A stretch of 64,000 nucleotides of DNA from Fidelibacterota bacterium MT.SAG.2 (GCA_004402915.1 SORU01000002.1:1-64000); one strand, 5' to 3'; shown: positions 9,507 through 19,399, counted from the stretch's first letter. Notes: a model not told the origin generated them from the letters alone. A program made the numbers and translations.

Positions 9507-10720
9507 ATAAAATTCTGATAAAAAATATCGGCGAGCTGCTGACAGGGCGAAACGGTTCGTTGGAGATTCTGCATAATAAAGAAATATTGATCAGAGAGGG
9601 GATGATAGAGTCTGTCGGGAAGCGGGGTGAGTTCAGCGAAGAGGGTTGCGAAGTAATCGATGCAGGAAATTCACTCGTCACGCCCGGGTTGGTAGACCCG
9701 CATACGCATCTTGTTTTCTTCGGAACGCGCGAAGATGAGTTCGAAATGCGTATACAGGGAAAAGGTTATATGGAGATAGCAGCTGCAGGGGGAGGGATAC
9801 GAAAAAGCGTCAAAATGCTCCGTGAGGCGAGCGAAGACGACCTCGTCGAGCACAGCCTGCCCTATTTAGAGAGTATGCTAAGGCACGGCACCACAACTGT
9901 CGAAGTTAAAAGCGGTTACGGTCTATCTTTAAAGGATGAATTGAAGTCATTAAGAGCTCTGAAAAGGCTCAACGAAATGCAAAAAGTCGATCTGGTGCCG
10001 ACATTTTTAGGCGCGCACGAGTTCCCTGATGAGTACAGGAATGACCGGGAAAAATATATTGATTTGATAATAAACGAAATGATCCCCGCTGTCGTTGAGG
10101 AGGGGTTGGCCGAGTTCTGCGACATCTTTACGGAGGAGGGAGTCTTCACCGTTTCCGAGTCGGAAAAGATATTAACGGCGGCTTCGGATGCGGGTCTCGG
10201 ACTAAAACTTCACGCGGAGGAATTTGAGCCTATCGGCGGAGCAGAATTGGCGGCGAAATTGAACGCTGTTTCCGCCGACCACTTAGTCGCTGTCAGCGAT
10301 GAAGGGATTCGAAGCTTGAAGGAAGCGGGAGTGACTCCCGTGCTGCTTCCCGGAACGACATTCTTTCTCGGCTCGGATGTTTACGCTCCCGCGCGGAAGA
10401 TGATCGATGCGGGACTCAGACCCGCCATCGCGACCGACTTCAATCCCGGCTCATCGATGACGGAATCGCTTCAGATAATACTCACGATAGCCTGCCTGAA
10501 ACTCAAACTTACTCCGCTCGAGGCATTCGAAGCGGTAACTCTCAACGCCGCTAAAGCGTTGAATCGCAGCGATTCTATCGGTTCACTTGATATCGGCATG
10601 AAGGCGGACATCGTCATCTGGAACGCCGATAATCATAAGCAGATTCCTTATCACTACGGCGTTAATAACGTCCGGACAGTTATTAAAGGAGGAGATGTGG
10701 TTTTTTCTTTTTCAGGTTAG
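9503..10720 (+). CDS. hutI: Imidazolonepropionase
   Basis: VTPGLVDPHTHLVFFGTREDEFEMR, GGGIRKSV, LHAEEFEPIGGAELAA, ATDFNPGS. Confidence 0.96.
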   Translation: MNKILIKNIGELLTGRNGSLEILHNKEILIREGMIESVGKRGEFSEEGCEVIDAGNSLVTPGLVDPHTHLVFFGTREDEFEMRIQGKGYMEIAAAGGGIRKSVKMLREASEDDLVEHSLPYLESMLRHGTTTVEVKSGYGLSLKDELKSLRALKRLNEMQKVDLVPTFLGAHEFPDEYRNDREKYIDLIINEMIPAVVEEGLAEFCDIFTEEGVFTVSESEKILTAASDAGLGLKLHAEEFEPIGGAELAAKLNAVSADHLVAVSDEGIRSLKEAGVTPVLLPGTTFFLGSDVYAPARKMIDAGLRPAIATDFNPGSSMTESLQIILTIACLKLKLTPLEAFEAVTLNAAKALNRSDSIGSLDIGMKADIVIWNADNHKQIPYHYGVNNVRTVIKGGDVVFSFSG

Positions 10721-11104
10721 TTTTTAGCGTTTTATTCTTCTTTTGATCCAATAGTTCACTTTATGTTCACTAATTCCTTGACTGCTGATTTTATGCTTTA
10801 TATATTAAGTGAACAAAAGGCGTGTATATTAATTCCCCTCCTTTTTAAGGAGGGGACACGCTGAAAGCGTAAGGGGTGGTTTACAAATAGGAATGAGTCC
10901 GATTAATTCCCCTCTAATAAGAGGGGTGTTCCGAAGGTCACGAAGGACTCCTTTGGAGAACTCCTACGGAGGATTCGAGTCCGAAGGATGAGAAGACGGG
11001 GTGTGTAAAGAACAGAGATTCAATGATAGACGGGTGAACAATGATGTGAGAGGTAACATGGATTTTAATGACAATAGGTAGTAATGACATATGAGGGAAG
11101 ATTA

Positions 11105-11171
11105 TTACACACCCCAGCCCTTTGCTATAAGATTTCTAAAGGATCGGCTACCCCTCTTGATAGAGGGGAAT
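11105..11171. repeat. 67-bp repeat, copy 1 (near-identical to 40065-40131)
   Basis: TTACACACCCCAGCCCTTTGCTATAAGATTTCTAAAGGATCGGCTACCCCTCTTGATAGAGGGGAAT; 2 differences from copy 2. Confidence 0.9.
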
Positions 11172-11215
11172 GTTTCGCATCGTAGATGCGATGTGAAAGC
11201 GGTCAGGACAATTAA

Positions 11216-11346
11216 CCTCTCCCCTTGAGGGGAGTGTCCGTCAGCTGACGGACGAGGGGTGTTATCGTTCGGTTACAATAAGTTTTGAAAAGAATATTAG
11301 GATCACACCCTCTGTCACTCTGTGACACCCCCCTCGAGGGGGGAGG
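11216..11346. repeat. REPIN-like inverted pair, copy 1
   Basis: CCTCTCCCCTTGAGGGGAG..GAGGGGTGT / spacer / CACACCCTCTGTCACTCTGTGACACCCCCCTCGAGGGGGGAGG; same layout as 39459 and 52564. Confidence 0.8.
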
Positions 11347-11604
11347 AACGGGAATCCCCTCCTTATCAAGGAGGGGATTAAAGGGGTGGTTGACTCTTAT
11401 GCCGGTCAGGGCTCCGAAAGGAGTGTCTTTGGCACAAGCCCTGACTCGCACTTGGTTGTCATTGCGAATCCGCCGGTTGGCGGGTGTGGGAGCCGAAGAC
11501 AGGCGCATGCCAATCTCACGCTTGCCTACAGCAACAGATTTGAGATTGCCACGTCGTCCCGAAAAATCGGGACTCCTCGCAATGACGATGTCCTTAATAA
11601 ACAA

Positions 11605-14600
11605 ATGACAGAAAATAGAGAAAACATGTTCCTACACCTGCATACACATTCGAACTACTCGTTCTGCCGGGGGGCGGACACGATACGCGACCTCTGCATC
11701 GCCGCGAAGCTGGCGGGGATGGAGAAGCTTGCCCTCACCGATACGAACGGACTTTACGGTATGCACTGGTTCATAAAGGCGGCAAAGGAGGAGGGCGTAA
11801 TTCCGATAATCGGCGCTCAATTGGTTGACGAGTGCGTAAGCGCGGTGCTGTTGGCAAAAGACGAATCTGGTTATTCCGCTCTCTGCCGCGTCATCTCCGA
11901 GCGTCACAGGAAGCGCGAAAAGGGCGAGGAAAATTTCTCACTCACGAGTCATTTGCAGCGGGACAGGCAGGGGCTTATAGTTCTCTCCGGTTCGACCGCT
12001 CTGCTTGAAGCGTTAGCGGAGGATAACGGCAGTTCAGACCTCTACGTCGAGCTTTCGCCTCTGACAAGAAGGGAAGAGCTTGTGCGATTCAGCAAAAAAA
12101 CAGGTCTGCCGCTTGTCGCCACGAACGCCGTTCATTTTATACTTCCCGAAAGGCATAAGCTCCACCGGCTCTTGCGGGCGATAGATCTCAACACCACGCT
12201 CAGCCGTATCCCCGAAAGTGAACTCGTCACTCCCGAATGCTGGTTCAAGGGGGCGACGTTGATGAGTCGTTCTCATCCGAACACACCCGAAGCGTTGGAG
12301 AACACTCTGCGTATTTCCGAGGCTTGCAAGTACGAGGGCGAGGGAGCGGGATTCGTCTTTCCCTCTTATGACGGAGGCGACGAGGAAGCGACATATAAGG
12401 AATTAGAAGCGGCGGTCTGGAAGGGAGCGAAGATGCGTTACGGCGCTATCAGCGACAAGGTGCGCGGGCGTATCGCTCACGAAATGCGTTTAGTGAAGGA
12501 AAAAGGATTCGCCTCGTATTTCATGGTCGTGCGGGATATAGTTTCGCGCTCGAACCGGACTTGCGGACGCGGCTCCGCGGCGGCGAGCATCATCGCCTAT
12601 ACCCTTGCTATCACTCACGTTGATCCGATAAAGCATAACCTCTTTTTCGAGCGGTTCCTGAATGAAGGACGATTAGATCCGCCCGACATTGACGTTGATT
12701 TTCCCTGGGACGAGCGGGACGATGTTCTCGATTACGTCTTCAATAAATACGGCTCCGAACACAGCGCGATGGTCTCCAATCATGTGCGGTTCAAGGCTCG
12801 CTCTGCGCTCCGCGAGGTGGCGAAGGTTTACGGAATCCCCGACAACGAGATACGCGCAATGACCAAACGGATGCGGCATTTGTACGACATAAAGAACACA
12901 TCGTCGGCGATGAACGGACTGCACTTCAAGGATGTTGAGTTCCCCGAACCGTGGCCCGAAATGATAATCATGGCGGACAGCATCTCGAAATATCCGAGGT
13001 ATATGTCCGTCCACTGCGGCGGTGTCGTTATCACGCCGGATGCCATCACCGACCATGTGCCGATCATGCCGTCGGCTAAGGGCGTCAACATCATCCAATG
13101 GGAGAAGGAGCAGACGGAGCGAGCCGGCTTGGTGAAGATAGACCTGCTCGGCAACCGTTCGCTTGCGGTGATACGGGACGCTCTCGCCGCTATCAAGACC
13201 CATTACGACATCACGATAAATTACGCCCGCTGGAATCCGTTGGTCGATCATGAAACGCAGGAGCTCATCAAGCGCGGTGATACGATAGGCGTTTTTTATG
13301 TGGAGTCACCCGCCATGCGTCAGCTTCAGATCAAAGCGAAGACGGGTGATTTCGAGCATCTCGTCATACACTCGAGCATGATCCGTCCTGCGGCGAATAA
13401 GTTCATCAACGAATACGTCCGCAGGCTCCACGGCGGCGAGTTTGAGCCGCTGCACCCGATGATGCTTGAACTCATGCCTGAGACTTACGGCATCATGTGC
13501 TATCAGGAGGACGTGGCGAAGGTGGCGATGCTCTTTGCGGGGTTTTCCGCGTCCGATTCCGATGTTTTGCGGAAGATAATCTCGTGGAAGGAGGCGGACA
13601 GGGAGCTGCGCGATTACCGTGATAAGTTCTATTCCGGCTGCACGCGGAACGGTTTCGCGAAGGAACTTATAGAGGAGTTATGGGAGATGATAATGTCGTT
13701 CGCGGGTTACTCGTTCTGCAAACCGCACTCGGCATCGTTCGCCATGGTGTCGTATAAATCGGCATACCTGCGGGCGCACTATCCGGCTGAGTTCATGGCG
13801 GCGGTCATCTCGAACCGGGGGGGATATTACTCGCCGCTCGCCTACATCTCCGAGTGCCGCCGGATGAAATTGCAGGTGCTCATGCCCGACGTGAATGAGA
13901 GCCGGTTTGAATACACCGGCATTGATAATCGCGTGCGTGTCGGATTTATGCAGCTCAAAGGGTTCACTACCGAAGCGTCCGAACGGCTCCTTGAGGAACG
14001 CAAAAAAAGCCGGTTCCGTTCGTTCGATGATTTTCTCAGGCGCGTGAATATGAATCCTGCCGACCTGCGTGTGCTTATCAAATCAGGAGCGTTCGACGCC
14101 GTCGAACCGAGGCGGACCCGACCCGAACTGATGTGGCGGTTGTCGCAGAAAACAGCCCGCAGACGCAAGGAAAAGGCGGTTTCTGAGGAACTCTTCGACT
14201 ATACGCCCGACAGACTCCCAAAATCGCCCGAATATAGCGCTAAAACGATGCTTACGCACGAACAGGAGACTTTAGGTTTCTTAATGAGCAGGCACCCGCT
14301 GACGCTCTATCATGACCAGATACGGCGCGCGAAGCCTGTCCGGGCGAGCAGACTGCGTGAACACATTGGAGAGCGTGTCCGCACTATCGGCTGGCTCGTG
14401 ACGGGGAAGATCGTCCGCACGAAAAACGACGAGCTGATGGAGTTCTACTCGTTCGAGGACACGACCGCGCTCTACGAAACGGTCTTCTTCCCGAAAACCT
14501 ACGCCCGCTTCTGCAACATGATCTCCACCATCCGCCCCTACGTCCTCACAGGCACTGTCGACTGCGAATTAGACGCCATAACTCTCAATGTGGAAGAGGT

Positions 14601-14613
14601 TAGGTTTTTGTAG
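11605..14613 (+). CDS. DNA polymerase III alpha subunit, DnaE2/ImuC-like
   Basis: PHP domain HLHTHSNYSF, polymerase motif PDIDVDFPWDERD, GRGSAAASIIAYTL, FAGYSFCKPHSASFAMVSY; about 1002 aa. Start reassigned to ATG 11605 because upstream codons lie in repeats. Confidence 0.85.
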   Translation: MTENRENMFLHLHTHSNYSFCRGADTIRDLCIAAKLAGMEKLALTDTNGLYGMHWFIKAAKEEGVIPIIGAQLVDECVSAVLLAKDESGYSALCRVISERHRKREKGEENFSLTSHLQRDRQGLIVLSGSTALLEALAEDNGSSDLYVELSPLTRREELVRFSKKTGLPLVATNAVHFILPERHKLHRLLRAIDLNTTLSRIPESELVTPECWFKGATLMSRSHPNTPEALENTLRISEACKYEGEGAGFVFPSYDGGDEEATYKELEAAVWKGAKMRYGAISDKVRGRIAHEMRLVKEKGFASYFMVVRDIVSRSNRTCGRGSAAASIIAYTLAITHVDPIKHNLFFERFLNEGRLDPPDIDVDFPWDERDDVLDYVFNKYGSEHSAMVSNHVRFKARSALREVAKVYGIPDNEIRAMTKRMRHLYDIKNTSSAMNGLHFKDVEFPEPWPEMIIMADSISKYPRYMSVHCGGVVITPDAITDHVPIMPSAKGVNIIQWEKEQTERAGLVKIDLLGNRSLAVIRDALAAIKTHYDITINYARWNPLVDHETQELIKRGDTIGVFYVESPAMRQLQIKAKTGDFEHLVIHSSMIRPAANKFINEYVRRLHGGEFEPLHPMMLELMPETYGIMCYQEDVAKVAMLFAGFSASDSDVLRKIISWKEADRELRDYRDKFYSGCTRNGFAKELIEELWEMIMSFAGYSFCKPHSASFAMVSYKSAYLRAHYPAEFMAAVISNRGGYYSPLAYISECRRMKLQVLMPDVNESRFEYTGIDNRVRVGFMQLKGFTTEASERLLEERKKSRFRSFDDFLRRVNMNPADLRVLIKSGAFDAVEPRRTRPELMWRLSQKTARRRKEKAVSEELFDYTPDRLPKSPEYSAKTMLTHEQETLGFLMSRHPLTLYHDQIRRAKPVRASRLREHIGERVRTIGWLVTGKIVRTKNDELMEFYSFEDTTALYETVFFPKTYARFCNMISTIRPYVLTGTVDCELDAITLNVEEVRFL

Positions 14614-14686
14614 GAAGTGTTGTATAAGAACTATATAAAGTATAAACTTATAGCGAATTCTAAAAAAATCCATAAAAAAGCACAGA

Positions 14687-15847
14687 ATGACTAATCGAAA
14701 AGAGTTAGACAGAGAGTTTTTTAAGGGTAAGAGGCCTTGGTCAAAGATTAAGGACGAAGTGCTAGGGAAGTACTTAAAGCCCTACCTCGCCAAAGTAAAA
14801 ATGTTAAAAAAAGAAATTTTATTGATTGATACTTTTGCAGGTCCTGGAAAATTTGATGATGGAGAATCAGGATCACCTTTAATGATGGTTCAAATGGCGC
14901 GAAAGATGGTAAATGATAATTATAAGGCGATATTTGTGAACAATGATAGAGTACATCATGAATCAATATTACACTTGTTTGGAGAAAAATGTCCATTAGA
15001 AAATTTGATAGAAAATCAAAAAGTGATTCCAATATATGATGATGCAAAAAAATTCTTAATTCGTCTTAATAGTTCGCTCACTGATCAAACTGTGTTTTTG
15101 TATTTGGACCCATATGCACTTGAAGGATGCGAATTTAACACATGGTTGCCGTTCCTGAAAAGAGAGCAGAAAGCAAGTACTGAAATATTAGTAAACATCA
15201 ATATATCAGCTATACGAAGGCTAGCTTCTCGTAAGTCATTTTCAAAAGGAAAAATAAATAATGAAATCATACGGCATCATAAAAGACTGGATGAAGTAAT
15301 TGGAGGAAAATATTGGAGAGAATTTTTACTAGGGTCCAGTCTCAGCCAAAAAGATGCTGAGGAAGAATTGATGAAGAAATTCAAGAAAAGGATATTAAAA
15401 TATGTTAAGTATGTTGGATATTGTCCAGTGAAAGAAAAACCGAAGAATCTTGCAAAATTTTACATTATGTTTTTATCTAATTCTGAAGATGGCTTAATGC
15501 TGATGAATGATATTATGTGTAAAGCATACGATACGCGTATGAAGAAATCAATTACTAAACCAATTCCCTTGTTCCCAGATATGGAAATTAAATGGAGGAA
15601 TGAGGAAAACACAATGGAATTAAGAAATATTATTTTAACTTTTATTACATCAGAACCGAATAAATCGCGTAAAGAATATTGGTTATTAATTTGTATAGAT
15701 TATTTTATGCAATACATTGAACGCGAATATAGAGCAGCTGTGAAGGACCTGCATCACGACAATAAATTATTATTTAAAAATGTAAAAGGAACTAAGCGTT
15801 TAAATGATCATTCTATATTATATTTACCTGACCACAAAAGTATATAG
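14687..15847 (+). CDS. tcmP: Three-Cys-motif partner protein (TcmP family)
   Basis: LLIDTFAGPGKFDDGESGSPLMM and FLYLDPYALEG motifs; followed by a Gp37/Gp68-type three-Cys-motif gene. Confidence 0.85.
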   Translation: MTNRKELDREFFKGKRPWSKIKDEVLGKYLKPYLAKVKMLKKEILLIDTFAGPGKFDDGESGSPLMMVQMARKMVNDNYKAIFVNNDRVHHESILHLFGEKCPLENLIENQKVIPIYDDAKKFLIRLNSSLTDQTVFLYLDPYALEGCEFNTWLPFLKREQKASTEILVNINISAIRRLASRKSFSKGKINNEIIRHHKRLDEVIGGKYWREFLLGSSLSQKDAEEELMKKFKKRILKYVKYVGYCPVKEKPKNLAKFYIMFLSNSEDGLMLMNDIMCKAYDTRMKKSITKPIPLFPDMEIKWRNEENTMELRNIILTFITSEPNKSRKEYWLLICIDYFMQYIEREYRAAVKDLHHDNKLLFKNVKGTKRLNDHSILYLPDHKSI

Positions 15848-15856
15848 ATAAACAAT

Positions 15857-16624
15857 ATGGTCTCGAAATCACATATAGAATGGACAGATTCAACCTGGAA
15901 TCCGGTAACGGGCTGTGATAAGGTTAGTCCCGGGTGTAAACACTGTTATGCTGAGAGAATGGCGAATAGACTTCATGCTATGGGACAGTATAGGTATAGG
16001 AATAAATTTAAGTTAACGTTGCAAGAGGATATAGTAGACGCTCCACTCTCATGGAAAAAGCCAAGAATAATCTTTGTTAATTCAATGAGCGATCTGTTTC
16101 ATGACAACGTACCTTTCAAATTTATTGAAAGAGTCTTTGCAACGATGATAAACGCAAATCAGCACATTTACCAGGTATTGACGAAGAGGTCTGAACGGTT
16201 ATTGGAAGTGGCAAAGGACCTTCCATGGACTGATAATATATGGATGGGAGTTAGCGTAGAAAACGAAGATTATACGTATAGAATAGATCATCTGAGGGAT
16301 AGCCCTGCCAAAGTAAAATTCTTGTCTCTTGAGCCGCTGTTAGGGCCATTAAAGAATCTAAAATTAAAAAATATCGATTGGGCGATAGTTGGTGGAGAAT
16401 CAGGTCCCGGTGCCAGACCAATGGATGCTCAATGGGCGAGAGACATAAGAGATATATGCATCGAGCAAAAGGTAGATTTCTTTTTTAAGCAATGGGGTGG
16501 TGTAAACAAGAAAAAAGCAGGTAGGGAATTGGATGGTAAATTCTGGAATGATATGCCAGACTTCTCAAATAACATATTAATATACAAATCAAATAAAAAT
16601 AAGGAGATAAGTCGCAATGTCTGA
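15857..16624 (+). CDS. Phage Gp37/Gp68 (DUF5131)-family three-Cys-motif protein
   Basis: [64 protein letters not shown]. Confidence 0.92.
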   Translation: MVSKSHIEWTDSTWNPVTGCDKVSPGCKHCYAERMANRLHAMGQYRYRNKFKLTLQEDIVDAPLSWKKPRIIFVNSMSDLFHDNVPFKFIERVFATMINANQHIYQVLTKRSERLLEVAKDLPWTDNIWMGVSVENEDYTYRIDHLRDSPAKVKFLSLEPLLGPLKNLKLKNIDWAIVGGESGPGARPMDAQWARDIRDICIEQKVDFFFKQWGGVNKKKAGRELDGKFWNDMPDFSNNILIYKSNKNKEISRNV

Positions 16625-16907
16625 TGATAAAGTAATGAATAGATTGGATGAACTGATTAAAAATGGTGAAGCAGTACTTGCTACAAAAAAATCATCTGAT
16701 ATGGTGTCGGATTCTGTCTCAAATGATATTTTTCATCAATGGAGAGTCGAATCATTATCATTTCTGCAGGCTGCATTTGGCGATAGTGGTATCTTTTTCA
16801 CAGAATTTAAAGAAAAATGTAAAGACTCTTATCACCATCACGCAGAAGAAGGATTAGCAATATTAAATGGAGCCAAATCTGAATTAGATAGTGGAGATAT
16901 TTTTTAA
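16617..16907 (+). CDS. Small hypothetical protein, third gene of the TcmP cassette
   Basis: 96-aa ORF overlapping the preceding stop by 8 nt (likely translational coupling). Confidence 0.65.
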   Translation: MSDDKVMNRLDELIKNGEAVLATKKSSDMVSDSVSNDIFHQWRVESLSFLQAAFGDSGIFFTEFKEKCKDSYHHHAEEGLAILNGAKSELDSGDIF

Positions 16908-16922
16908 TAATTCTGATCTAAT

Positions 16923-17513
16923 ATGGGTATAAATATTTTCGGAAACCCAACCCTCACATACCACCCCCTGACCTCCGACAGATGGAAAGATGTGGAGGGT
17001 CTGTTCGGGCCGAAGGGAGGGTGCGCGGGCTGCTGGTGCATGTATTGGAAGCAGAAGCAGTCGGAGTATGACGCGAAGCGCGGGGATGAGAACAAGAAAC
17101 TTTTCAGGAAGCTCGTGATGTCCGGTAAAGAGATGGGTATTTTAGCGTATGCCGACGGCGAGGCTGTCGGCTGGTGCGCTGTCGCTCCGAGGGAGGAGTA
17201 TTCACGGCTTGCGCGGTCGCGTGTGCTGAAACCGGTGGACGATAAGGAAGTCTGGTCTGTCGTCTGCTTTTTCATTAGGGCTCCGAACAGGAAGAAAGGA
17301 ATTTCCGCCGGATTACTGGAAGCAGCGGTCGAGTTTGCCGCCGAAAGAGGAGCGAAAATAGTCGAGGGCTCTCCGATAGAGCCGAAGAGTGACAGCTATC
17401 CTCCTGTCTATGCTTGGACGGGATTCGCGGGAGCATTTAAAAAGGCGGGATTCAAGGAAGTGGCACGAAGATCGCCCACCCGGCCGATCATGAGGTTTAT
17501 AATCCCCTCTTAA
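16923..17513 (+). CDS. GNAT-family N-acetyltransferase
   Basis: FFIRAPNRKKGISAGLLEAAVEFAAERGAKIVEG acetyl-CoA-binding region; GPKGGCAGCWCMYW N-terminal motif. Confidence 0.85.
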   Translation: MGINIFGNPTLTYHPLTSDRWKDVEGLFGPKGGCAGCWCMYWKQKQSEYDAKRGDENKKLFRKLVMSGKEMGILAYADGEAVGWCAVAPREEYSRLARSRVLKPVDDKEVWSVVCFFIRAPNRKKGISAGLLEAAVEFAAERGAKIVEGSPIEPKSDSYPPVYAWTGFAGAFKKAGFKEVARRSPTRPIMRFIIPS

Positions 17514-17526
17514 AAGAGGGGATTTT
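17501..17526 (+). terminator. Intrinsic terminator after the GNAT gene
   Basis: AATCCCCTCTT-AA-AAGAGGGGATT followed by TTTT; overlaps the CDS 3' end. Confidence 0.8.
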
Positions 17527-17605
17527 TTCGCGCAAATCTGAAACAAATTTTAGACGGAACATGTATATTAATTGAATCGGATAAATAAACTCAATAGGAG
17601 TCATT

Positions 17606-18580
17606 ATGTGTTCAGCTTGTGAACGATTTTTCTTAATAGTTGTCATTCTCTTTGCATTGCTGAATGGCGCTCAGGGTCAAAATAGTAAACTGAAGATCAA
17701 GGAATATAAAGTTCCGAAAGGTTCTCACCCGCATGACGTGGCGCCTGCGCCCGACGGAACTGTCTGGTACACTGCTCAGCATCAGGAAGCGTTGGGCATT
17801 CTTGATCCTAAAACTGGCAAAACGAAGCATGTGCATTTGGGCGACGGTTCGAGTCCGCACGGTGTGATCGTAGGTCCTGACGGAAATGCCTGGATAACCG
17901 ACAGCGGTTTGAACGCTATGGTGCGTGTAAATGCTCTCACAATGGAGGTAACAGTCTATCCGCTGCCCAAATGGACAGGCTACGCGAACCTGAATACGGC
18001 GACATTTGATGGAAAGGGCACGCTCTGGTTTACGGGACAGAGCGGGTTCTACGGTCGATTGCTGCCGGACGACAAAGTTGAGGTTTTCCGGTCGCCAAAA
18101 GGACGGGGTCCTTACGGGATCGCAACAGCGCCGAATGGTGACGTTTACTACGCATCGTTGGCGGGAAGTTATGTCGGCAAGGTGAATTTGGAAAATGGAA
18201 GCGTTGAGGTTCTGGAACCTCCTACAAGGGGACAGGGGGCGAGGCGTGTCTGGGCGGATTCAAAAGGTCAGATCTGGGTAGCGGAATGGAAGGGTGAACG
18301 GCTCGCCCGTTACATCCCTGAAAGCGGTGAGTGGAAAGAGTGGAAGTTACCGGGTCGTAATCCGAAACCGTATGCGGTTTATGTCGATGAAAATGACGTT
18401 GTGTGGCTAAGCGATTTCGGAAACAATTCTATGGTCAGTTTCGATCAAGAGAAGGAAGAATTCAGAGTTTACAAGATCCCGAGCACGGGCGCTAAGGTGC
18501 GGCAGATCCTCGGCAGGAAGGGAGAGGTATGGGGAGCGGAATCGGGGCAGGATAAACTTCTGCTGATTAAAACTAATTAA
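17606..18580 (+). CDS. Virginiamycin B lyase-like (Vgb) beta-propeller protein, secreted
   Basis: N-terminal signal peptide; repeated P-[DN]-G-x-[VA]-W-x-[TA/D] blades (APDGTVWYTAQ, GPDGNAWITDSGLN, DENDVVWLSDFGNN). Confidence 0.8.
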   Translation: MCSACERFFLIVVILFALLNGAQGQNSKLKIKEYKVPKGSHPHDVAPAPDGTVWYTAQHQEALGILDPKTGKTKHVHLGDGSSPHGVIVGPDGNAWITDSGLNAMVRVNALTMEVTVYPLPKWTGYANLNTATFDGKGTLWFTGQSGFYGRLLPDDKVEVFRSPKGRGPYGIATAPNGDVYYASLAGSYVGKVNLENGSVEVLEPPTRGQGARRVWADSKGQIWVAEWKGERLARYIPESGEWKEWKLPGRNPKPYAVYVDENDVVWLSDFGNNSMVSFDQEKEEFRVYKIPSTGAKVRQILGRKGEVWGAESGQDKLLLIKTN

Positions 18581-19229
18581 AGAGTTCTTTTAACTTGGCG
18601 TTTATACGCAGTTCAGCTCTGCCCGATGAATCTGAAAGCTCCTTGAACAATTGGAGTTTCTCAGCCGGTTCCATTGCTTCCGTAACAGAGTGGAGAGTTT
18701 CATATTCAACTGCTTTTTTCTTTTGAAATTCATTCCAGACAGAGTTATAACCGGATATATGTTTGAATTCATTTAAGTGCCGGGTGACCGCACCCGCTTC
18801 GACAGGATCGGAATACGGTTCTGGTTGTAATATCTTTATGCTCTCCCTCGAATACGCTATCAACGCTTTTCCAAAGGCGATGGAGGCAGTTATAAGAGTG
18901 TCTGTTTCCACTCGAGGAAGTTTGGAAATCCATGAATTTAACTTATTAGTATAACGCGCCATTTCATATTCGTTTTTATATCTCGGTTTACCATTATAAG
19001 AAGAGAGAATAATCGTGGCGATAAATTCGGTATGCCACTCGTAATGTTCCCGCCATTCAGGCGGTTCCCATATCGCGGCGATGCCCCTGTACACTGCATA
19101 AGGGGGTAAAACAACCGACAGAACACCGTGAGTCATTCCGTGTCTATAAAAAGACCAGAAAATACCCCACAGGATAAGGGCTATTGTCACAACAGCGATC
19201 TTTGGGTGTTTCCTTAGCCGAAATTTCAA
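18573..19229 (-). CDS. Hypothetical protein with N-terminal TM helix
   Basis: 218-aa ORF; IAVVTIALILWGIFWSFY hydrophobic N-terminus. Confidence 0.65.
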   Translation of the reverse strand: MKFRLRKHPKIAVVTIALILWGIFWSFYRHGMTHGVLSVVLPPYAVYRGIAAIWEPPEWREHYEWHTEFIATIILSSYNGKPRYKNEYEMARYTNKLNSWISKLPRVETDTLITASIAFGKALIAYSRESIKILQPEPYSDPVEAGAVTRHLNEFKHISGYNSVWNEFQKKKAVEYETLHSVTEAMEPAEKLQLFKELSDSSGRAELRINAKLKELFN

Positions 19230-19399
19230 TAGACTATCTCCACTAAATCTAACGGCAGTAAACTTAGCCGAAATTTATTCTAACAGTCCTTCATACGAAT
19301 GTCAATTGGTTTAAGCTCCATAAATAACTTGTAATTCTCCTTCACACAGATTATTGTTTATTGATAACTTCCGAACGCATAAAATCAAAGGGAGAGATT

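Larger units (their letters stand above)
10832..11600. repeat. Dense cluster of palindromic intergenic repeats
   Basis: Tandem members of at least four short-palindrome families between hutI and dnaE2-like; encodes only spurious ORFs. Confidence 0.8.

Noticed and set aside
10832-11600. CRISPR array or IS element
   Set aside because: Repeats are heterogeneous palindromes with no regular spacing and no transposase or cas ORF.
11212-11608. Overlapping ORFs 11212..11604 (-) and 11285..11608 (+)
   Set aside because: Translations such as NPLLDKEG, TPLEGGGTGIPSLSRRGLKG and DLRLPRRPEKSGLLAMTM are typical of reading through palindromic intergenic repeats.
16923-17513. GNAT as a fourth member of the TcmP cassette
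   Set aside because: Composition returns to the GC-richer host pattern and the family is a common standalone GNAT; proximity alone is not enough.
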